Position numbers and translations under genes: made by a program. 64,000 nucleotides of DNA. Origin: Cylicocyclus nassatus (Eukaryota > Nematoda > Chromadorea > Rhabditida > Strongylidae). Shown here one piece after another: positions 56,520-64,000 of the stretch. The stretch is from positions 17,893,361-17,957,360 of the forward strand of contig CATQJL010000112.1 in NCBI GenBank assembly GCA_958299035.1, read 5' to 3'. Positions within the stretch are counted from its first letter, which is position 1. Every line of letters starts with the position of its first letter. Under the pieces are notes generated by a model, which was given only the letters and a program-made list of their open reading frames with translations, ran no database searches and was not told the origin of the DNA.

Positions 56520-58114
56520 CTTACTTAGATACTTAGACGGCCCGTCCTCACGTGACGTGCGGGCCCCAGTACAGAAGATGCATTGATTCCTGTCCCTCGC
56601 TTCGGACACCACGATCTTCTTGGTCGTCGTCGGTGGCTGCGTCCACGAGTTCCAGGAGCGAAAGTCGTATCCAGCTGATTTCTCAGCTGGTCCATCCGTT
56701 CCACGAACATGTCTGCCCATCTCGTCGGTGGTCTTCCTCGACAACATTTGGCTTAACGAGGAATCCACTCAGATGTTCTTAGTGTCCATCTGTCGTCTGT
56801 TCTTCTCATTATGTGACCGGCCCATCGGTGTTTGGCTTTCGTAACGGTCACGAAGATGGAACATTCTTGTCATATCCGTACTGCGAAGTCCGACTAAATG
56901 TTGCTTGTGTCGGGTCATCTTCAGAAGACTGCGCTTAAGCGCACTGTGGGTGGGCCGTAAGGCTTTCGACGTGGCTATAGTGTCGGCTCAAGTCTCAGCT
57001 GCGTAACAGAGCGCCGGGAGAACGGTTGAGTCGAACAGGTGGGCACGAAGCTTAGGGTCCGTCAGTTTGTCGGTGGTGGCTTCTTTCAAAGGCTCAAAGG
57101 CTGTGCAGGCTGCTCTTCTTCTTCTGTTGGGTTCTCCTTTCGTTCTCCATGTTTATCAAACGTCCGAGATACAGGTAAGAAGATAAGAAGACATCTCTGT
57201 ATTAGGGGTGCCTTCCAATCCCATTTCTGCATCTTCGCAAAGGGCGTTCCTCATGAACTGAGTCTTCTTCCGATTTATTCGCAGTCCTATGTTCTTCCCT
57301 ACTTCGTTTAGTTCCTTCAGCATCGTCTCCGCTTCAGTGATACTGCTCAAGAAGAGAACGAAGTCGTCCGCAAAGCGAAGGTTCGACAGGAATCCCCTAT
57401 CAACTAGTGTGCCTCTCTCATCTCAATCCAATGATTTCATCACCGCCGCGGTGAACAGCTTCGGCGAGATTGTGTCGCCTTGTCGGACCCCTTTCCCAAT
57501 TGGGATGGTCAGGAGGCGATGGAACAGCTGCGTCGTCGTTGTACAGTCCTTATAGCAGTCGGCTAGTGTCCTCACGTAAGCTGGTTCGTCTCCTTGATCG
57601 ACTAGTGCAGACGCTATCAAAGGCTTTCTCGCAGTCGACGAAGGTTAGGACGAGAGGGCAGTCGGTACTCCCGGCAAATTTCTACGATCCTCGAAATCGT
57701 CTGAATGTGGTCCATACAGGTGAATCCTTTGCAAAATCCAGCTTGTTTTTGGAGTTGGGCTTCATCCAGTGTTCTAGATATGCGAGCGAGGATAATCATT
57801 GTAAACAGTTTGTACAGCACACTCAGCAGGCATATTGTAAGAGAGTTCCGAAGATCCTCCCGTTCACCCTTCTTGAAGAGATGGGCGGTTTTTGACGTTT
57901 TCCACTTTTCGGGAATCCTCTCCTGCTAAAGATAAGATGTCAGTTGCGCGGCGAAAATCTCGTGTAGACGTTGTTCTCCGGCTTGCAGAAATTCGAGTGA
58001 AAGATGATCTGGTCCTGGAGCAGTGGACGTCTTCATGGTCTGAATCGCCGTGCGCACTTCAGCAGGCAGAAATCGTGGTGGTACTTCTCCAGTGGTAACA
58101 ACGGGCATCGGCAC
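56520..58114 (-). pseudogene. RTE reverse transcriptase and C-terminal domain, multiply broken
   Basis: Fragments in order on the minus strand: VRTAIQTMKTSTAPGPDHLS (58114-57926), LYKLFTMIILARISRTLDEA and KQAGFCKGFTCMDHIQT (57820-57617), KGVRQGDTISPKLFTAAV (57620-57423), LRFADDFVLF with the FADD box at 57363-57374, then RINRKKTQFMRN (57350-57156). The C-terminal part continues to 56520. FADD and the RT blocks are intact in sequence, but at least three frame changes prevent one product. Confidence 0.88.
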
Positions 58115-59363
58115 GGGTGTTGAAGAGCGGAAGAGGTTGGTGTAAAGTTCTTCGCGATAGATTCCATCTTGTATAGGGAAGAAGTCGGAGTCCCGTCCCG
58201 TCTTCGTTCAAAGTGCAGCCAGTGGTACGTGACATTCACGTGATAGTCCTCGGCACTTCTTGAGACTTCTCTTCCTTCGGCTGCCTTCAGTATCTTGGCT
58301 TGCCTGTACTTCCTGAGATCCTCCTGCAAAGCTGTTCTGCAGCTGGCGTTGGCTATCACTCGCTCGAGATGGGCTGCATTCGGATCCTGGTTCAGAAATC
58401 TTCTTCTTTCTCGCAATTCCTTGGTGGTCTTCGAAATGCGTTCCAAGTTCTTCTCATAAGTCACTGAGGCGCACTCTCCACAGGCTCGTAATCCTTTCAA
58501 AAGCCGGTCGTAGTCGTACGTTGGGTCCTCCTTGATGGGCCAGTCACAACTTGATATAAGCTGTTCTAACCTGTTAGTCATAAACGACTTCTTTCCTTCT
58601 TGCTGCGCTGTGGCAGATTTTCTTTTCCAGCCTACGACTGATTCGTTTCTTCGCTCGAAGGAGGCAGTGATCGGGCCACTTGGAGAAGGATGGAACCACT
58701 GAGACATCGAGCAAGCTCCATCTTCGGTAAGAATGTGGTCGATCTTAGCATGAGTCGTTCCGTTGGGCGATTCCCATGTCCACCGGCGATGTTCTTTCTT
58801 CATAAAGATGGAATTTCCATGGAAAAGTCGTGCGGCGGAGAGAAGCCCAACGAGACCGTTGCCGTTTGTTCCGAAGCCATATCCAAACTTCCCGATCCTA
58901 TATTCCCTTCTTGTGGCATTCCAATCTTGGCGTTGAAGTCGCTCACAACAAACTTGTAAAAGGACTTTTCGTTGCGGGCGACCTTTTCCACGTGTTCGTA
59001 GAAAGCATCTAGTTCTGAGTCGTCAGCTGCTGATGTTGGAGAGTAGCAGTTGATGATGCTGATGGTCTTCTGACGTGGAGGGCGTAGTCGTAGGATGGCT
59101 AGTCGGGGTGATAGGATTTCGTGCGAATCGACAAGATGGACGATGGATGGGTGGACAACAAAGCCAACACCTCTCACGTTTCGTGATGGAACCTTCTCAC
59201 CACGAATGATGAGCGTCCCATCATTCATCTGCCGCACGTCCTTCTTCCTGGACTTCGTTTCCTGCAGAGCGATGATGTGGTACATGATGTGCTCTGCAGA
59301 ATCGAGAAGAGCGTGGAGGTCGGCGTTTGTGGAGGCTGTCCTGGCGTTGTAGGTGCAGAGCAT
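58033..59363 (-). pseudogene. RTE endonuclease and linker, frameshifted
   Basis: Frame 1 (59363-58800) starts [16 protein letters not shown] and shows [22 protein letters not shown] and [10 protein letters not shown]. Frame 2 (58803-58033) continues with RRWTWESPNGTTHAKIDHIL. Together these are the endonuclease motifs (N, QE, Y, DFNA, SPNG, DH), with a one-base frameshift near 58800. GDFNA reads SDFNA. The enzyme nicks the target so that the 3' end primes reverse transcription. Frame 2 then runs through the arginine/glutamate-rich linker (RERRRFLNQDPNAAHLERVI) into the RT lead-in. Confidence 0.88.
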
Positions 59364-59774
59364 GAGGCAGTTTCCATGGCTTGTCGTCCGGGCAGACGTT
59401 CCTTTTTGTTCAATCCAAAAGGCGCCCCGAGGACCCTGATGCAGGGTTTCTTTCTATTCTCCTAAGTGGTAGAGTAATGGAATTTTTTTCCTACAAGAGC
59501 AGACTTACTAAGCCAACTCTTGATTTCCACGGGGCGATCGCTGACCCCGGACTTGGAGCGGGGAGAACCGCCTAGCGACCTGAAAACCAGACGGCGGTGG
59601 ATCTGGCCTGGCCGGCTCTTAGCTAGGCATCCGGCCGAATCCGGAAACGTCGTACTCCTTCACAGCTTGGGAGGCCCTGCCAGAGTATATACTCGGCTGT
59701 GCATCGCAGTTCGAACCAGTGTCACCCCCACGCCACGATGAGGCGGCTGACTATTGTGGGGGCGGTAACTTTTG

Positions 59775-60290
59775 AGTCTAATAATCTTAGTAATCTTCAT
59801 GAAAATCGCACACTACATCACACACTCATATGTATCATTCCTGTATTTTTTCCTCATTTAGAAATCGAAAAAACAAAAATTTTCTTGTTTTTACAAAAGC
59901 GAAGCTATGCTGTTTTCACTCATTAGTTGTATAGTACAAGCCTTCAAAAGTATAACCATGAATTTTCAGCTTTCTACAAGTCCTATATTCCAAAGATTAC
60001 CGAGTTAAGCTTCCTCACTCGGGTGTCCCATGCTAAAATCAATAAAGGCGTGTAGTGTGTACAATTGCATAAAATGGAAACAGCATAGCTTTGTTTTTGT
60101 ATAATCATGGAAGATTTCGTTTTCTCGATTCTAGACGAGGAAAAAATACAACGACGGTATATATGAGTGTCTGATGTGATGTGCATTTGCTTGAGCAACT
60201 TGGAGATCCGTAGGGCCTATATGAACGAAAGAATCATTCTCTTTGGCGCAGCACCTTTTGTAGGGATTGCTATGAGGAAGTTCGAAAGTT
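59775..60290. mobile_element. Degenerate mariner-type MITE
   Basis: Opposed stretches such as CCTGTATTTTTTCCTC (59840s) and GAGGAAAAAATACA (60137-60150), and CAAAAGCGAAGCTATGCTG with CAGCATAGCTTTG, form a long inverted repeat resembling the 28751 and 48259 elements. Ends are decayed. Confidence 0.55.
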
Positions 60291-60384
60291 AGAAGCATGT
60301 AAACGAAATTAGTCAAGATTTTCGTTTCTCAAGTATGGTCACGAGAAATTCTGAAAGTTTCGATGGAGAAAATTTTGCTATTTG

Positions 60385-60840
60385 CTATAGCCCCTTTTTC
60401 AAAAAATCAAACGAAAAAGGTTGAGAGTTAGAAGCAAATAAAGACAATTACTTTAGTTTTGCGATTTTTGAGCATGCTCAAAAGAGCCTAAAAATGTCAC
60501 AGCATAAACAACAGTCATAAATATAGATTTTACGATCTCTCTTTTCAGCTGAGTAAGTTTCATGCTAAACGAAAGCAATTTTGATTTCCGTGAAGAACGC
60601 AAACCCAAAAATTCGAAAAAATTACGAAAAATAAAGTTGCTCTTGATTAGCTCGGAACTTGCTCAAGAAAGAGAATGTTATAAAACCCATATTTATGACT
60701 GTTTCGGTTTCTGCTGTGACCTTTTTAGGGCCTTTTGAGCATGCTCAAAAATTGCAATACCGAAGTAATTTATTTGCTTCTAACTCTCAATCTTTTCGTT
60801 TTGATTCATGGACAAGGTGCCATGGCAAAAAGCAAAATTT
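60385..60840. mobile_element. Foldback MITE, about 0.45 kb
   Basis: AGAGTTAGAAGCAAATAAAG and TTTTTGAGCATGCTCAAAAG on the left are mirrored by CTTTTGAGCATGCTCAAAAA and TTTATTTGCTTCTAACTCTC on the right. The embedded perfect palindrome TTTTGAGCATGCTCAAAA occurs in each arm. Termini uncertain. Confidence 0.65.
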
Positions 60841-62800
60841 TTTTCTATCGAACAAAAATACTTTCAGGATTCTTAACTCTACTTGAAAAAATGAAAATCC
60901 TGACTCTGAGGCCAGCATATAACTCACCCGTAGACAAGGGCCCACATTTTAAACTCGATTATATTGGCTGAGCATCTTGGTGGACCCATTAATGCATATT
61001 TTTCCGCAGCATCTTGCAAGAAACAGTTATATCGCTGAAAAAGACTAGTTGATTACGTTGAGATGAACTTAGTTTTCGTTTTTAGAACAAAACCTTGACG
61101 ATCTTAAGAATTATGAACTTTGCAACAGTATCTTGCAACCAGCGGAAAACATGCGAAAGCGGGAGACGAAAAAAATTATTTGAGCTTTGAGTTTCGTACT
61201 TTCACCAAGATTGCAGTATTTTTGGAGTAAATTAGAGACTTACTTTTTAAAAATCAAGAAGAAAACAATATTGATGTGCCTCAAAAAAAAACGTTTGATT
61301 AGCACAGGTTTTGCTCATTCAGCTAACAAGGCAAATTGTCAATTTCTAGCAACAACTGTTTCAAAATTCAGAGTTAGGCTTTTTGGTGACTTCACCCAGG
61401 AATATCGAAAATTGGGTGATTTTCGTGTAGAGCATCTGCAGAATAGCAAGTCACTTGATTGCAAATGCGCATCTTTTCTCCTTTAAAAAACAAAACAATC
61501 TCTTGCAGTGAATGTGCAGGATATTGCAATTTTTTGACTTTGTGACAGAACTTTTGAATCATCCTATCTTGATTTCACGAGTACAAGACGCACCTTGTTC
61601 GATTTTTCAAGCGAACTGCTTAGAACTTAAAAAAAAATGTTTTGTACTCTTGAAATTAGGTTAGTGTAAAATCAGAAAAGCGCTAACCGGCTGCTTTGTG
61701 AGATTGCAAACTTCCTTAATTTTCAAAGAAAAAGGTTCGATCCATTGCGATGGAAAATGACTGGCAGTGTAAAAGCAATTTGTCGGAGCTAGTTTCTCAC
61801 TGATGACGAGGTTGGGAACAGCCAAAAACTACAATCAAAAATGATCAATTACAGTTGTCAAATTATACAACTCACAAAGAGAGCGCAATAAGATACTCCA
61901 TGAGTAGGGATTGCACATTTACGGAACGCTTCGATGCAGTCAGGTATCCATAACATTCTAAAAACGAAAAGTGCTTACGAAAATTTGTCTTTAACTGATT
62001 ATACGGCAAGCCGTTCAAAAATATGCTGGCCCACTGGTGCGCATCAGCTTGTTCAAAATCCCACTCAAGCCATGTCCCGTTTTCGACTTTTTAGAAGAAT
62101 TTCATAAATATACCACTTGAAATTTCAAAATCTTTTGAAGCAAAGATTTTACCTATGAGACGTCATCTAAATATGCCAAAATCTCATCGGTTTCCAAATA
62201 GATAGAATTACGAGCGAAAAAGTAACATAAGGTGTATTTGACACTTCAAATCTGTTTTGGTCATCTATAATCTTTCAATTATTTTTCCACGAAAAAACCT
62301 TCATTTTTTCAACATGGCAGTTCATCAAACTCAACTTCTTGGTAACGAATTTTCAGAAAAGCAAACTAATGTTCTGTAGTCAGATTTTCATAATCTAACT
62401 TCAGACGCATAGCTACGATAAAGGAGCAGTGGTTCTTATTCCCCCCCCCCCTCACTTTAAGGCCGCCTTCGCCTAAAGCAAAATTGAGAAGGTAATTGGT
62501 GGTCAATCGTGGTCAAAAAGCTACTTCAAACTCCACACCTCAGATTTTTATAATGTATGATAGTATAAAAATTAATAGATCAATAGGTACCTAGTAATTT
62601 ACCTAGGAATAGTCGATTTGGCAGGGATTTACTTCAGAATCTGAAAAGATTTTCACAGAAAAATGTAGCCCAAAACGGCTATTCCTTATGACAATCATCA
62701 AACCAACTAAAATTCAGTAATTCATTAGAATTCGCATTTGTTTCTTTACATAAAAGTTTTCTTTTTCAAATTACCGATCATGGAGATGCTTTAGGAAAGA
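60841..62800. other. Stretch without a recognised gene
   Basis: AT-rich. Frame 61187-61486 shows no domain. A C10 tract lies near 62442-62451. No RNA gene or element ends recognised. Confidence 0.4.
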
Positions 62801-64000
62801 ACTTACTTACTTAGATACTTAGATGGCCCGTCCTCCCGTGACGTGCGGGCCCCAGTACAGAAGGTGCCATTGATCCCTGTCCCTCGCTTCGGACATCCAC
62901 GATCTTCTTGATCGTCGTCGGTGGCTGCGTCCACGAGTTCCAGGGGCGAGAATCGTATCCAGCTGATTTCTCAGCTGGTCCATCCGTTCCACGAACACGT
63001 CTGCCCATCTCGTCGGTGGTCTTCCTCGAGGACGTTTGGCTTCGCGAGGAATCCACTCAGATGTTCTTAGTGTCCATCTATCGTCCGTTCTTCTCATTAT
63101 GTGACCGGCCCATCGGTGTTTCGCTTTCGCAACGTATTCCGCTGGGTCACGAAGACGGGACATTCTTTTCATATCCGTGCTGCGAAGTCCGACTGATGTT
63201 GCTTGTGTCGGGTCATCTTCAGAAGACTGCGCTCGAGCGCTCTGTGGGTGGTCCTTGAAGCTTTCGACGTGGCTACGGTGTCGGCCCAAGTCTCAGCTGC
63301 GTAACAGAGCGTTGGGAGAACGGTTGAGTCGAACAGGTGGGCACGAAGCTCCGGGTCCGTCAGTTGGTCGGTGGCTTCCTTCAGAGGCCCGAAGGCGGCC
63401 CAGGCTGCTCTTCTTCTCCTGTTAAGTTCTTCCCTCAAGTCGTTCTCCATGTTCATCGAACGTCCGAGATACACGTAAGAAGACGTCTCCATAATAGGGG
63501 TGCCTTCCAATTCCATTTCTGCATCTTCGCAAAGGGCGTTCTTCATGAACTGAGTCTTCTTCCGATTTATTCGCAGTCCGATCTTCTTCCCTCTTCGTTT
63601 AGTTCCTTCAGCATCGCCTTTGCTTCAATGATACTGCTCGAGAAAAGAACGATGTCATCCGCAAAACGAAGGTTGGATAGGAATCTCCCATCAACTCGTA
63701 TGCCTCTCTCTTCCCAGTCTAGTGACTTCATCACCCACTGCAAGGCCGCGGTGAACAGCTTCGGCGAAATAGTGTCGCCTTGTCGAACCCCCTTCCCAAT
63801 TGGAATGGTTAGGGCGATGGCGATGGCGATGGAATAGCTGCATCGTTGTTGTACAGTCCTTGTAGCAGTCGGTTAGTGTCCTCACGTAAGCTGGTTCCAC
63901 TCCTTGATCGACTAGCGCAGACAGGATGGCGTTGGTTCCGACGCTGTCAAAGGCTTTCTCGTAGTCGACGAAGGTTAGGACGAGAGGCAGTCGGTACCCC
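62801..64000 (-). mobile_element. RTE-type LINE, 3' part (copy 2), runs off the window
   Basis: Same family as the copy at 56512-59750, starting from the same 3' tail (CTAAGTATCTAAGTAAGTAA). Minus-strand segments: GKGVRQGDTISPKLFTAA, LRFADDIVLFSSSI (FADD at 63654-63665), KNALCEDAEMELEGTPIMET with YVYLGRSMNMENDL (63546-63169), and HRWAGHIMRRTDDRWTLRTS with RPRGRPPTRWADVF (63289-62819). At least two frame changes, and a GATGGC expansion near 63812-63831, break the reading frame. The 5' part lies beyond base 64000. Confidence 0.9.

Larger units (their letters stand above)
56512..59750 (-). mobile_element. RTE-type LINE, near full length, decayed (copy 1)
   Basis: Reading the complement from about 59750: a GC-rich 5' region, an apurinic-type endonuclease, reverse transcriptase, a C-terminal GRPPTRWADV-like domain, then a 3' tail of CTAAGTATCTAAGTAAGTAA units ending at 56512. 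Order, short C-terminal domain and simple-repeat tail are those of RTE elements. Several frameshifts break it. Confidence 0.9.

Overview
The window is nematode nuclear DNA, and almost all of it is mobile or repetitive sequence. A perfect 22-nt spliced-leader SL1 sequence lies at 4725-4746, and the one recognisable host gene is cut by 40-54 bp introns. The remaining sequence is dominated by Tc/mariner-type miniature elements (TA target duplications, TTAGGTTG-type ends), BEL/Pao and RTE retrotransposons. This fits a chromadorean, possibly strongylid-type genome, but the species cannot be fixed from sequence alone. Layout: 1-3475 is the pol region of a BEL/Pao LTR retrotransposon on the minus strand, with an inactive RT box and a pol/integrase frameshift. 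4725-4860 holds the SL1 sequence followed by a tRNA-like SINE-type head. 5192-5551 is a hAT-like MITE, and 5840-6260 is a GC-rich foldback with a minisatellite. 6467-7177 holds four exons of a CTR9 (Paf1 complex) gene fragment. 7539-7742 is a PIF/Harbinger-like MITE. About 8384-14556 is a 174-176 bp satellite array that runs into a 500-N gap (14557-15056). The sequence after the gap starts with the 25-nt SMART cDNA/PCR adapter, which recurs in whole or part at 17307 and 30161. From 15 kb to 45 kb the window holds several inverted duplications: about 15.08-18.0 kb, 23.24-34.37 kb, 37.4-39.25 kb and 41.34-44.51 kb. The two best-defined ones (23.24-34.37 and 41.34-44.51 kb) pivot exactly on the midpoint of a palindromic MITE. 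Their arms differ by whole indels: a mariner insertion, an 840-bp tandem duplication and a 114-bp duplication. 46.4-55.8 kb is a pile of about ten mariner-type MITEs joined end to end or nested at TA sites. 56.5-59.75 kb and 62.8-64.0 kb are two decayed RTE LINE copies on the minus strand, the second leaving the window. How the parts relate: there is no operon or pathway here. The only cellular gene is the CTR9 fragment. The most informative signals are the SL1 sequence outside a recognisable SL RNA gene, nested insertions that give a relative chronology of transposition, and the coincidence of adapter sequence with large MITE-centred palindromes. That last point raises the question whether the palindromes are biological or amplification/haplotype-assembly artefacts.
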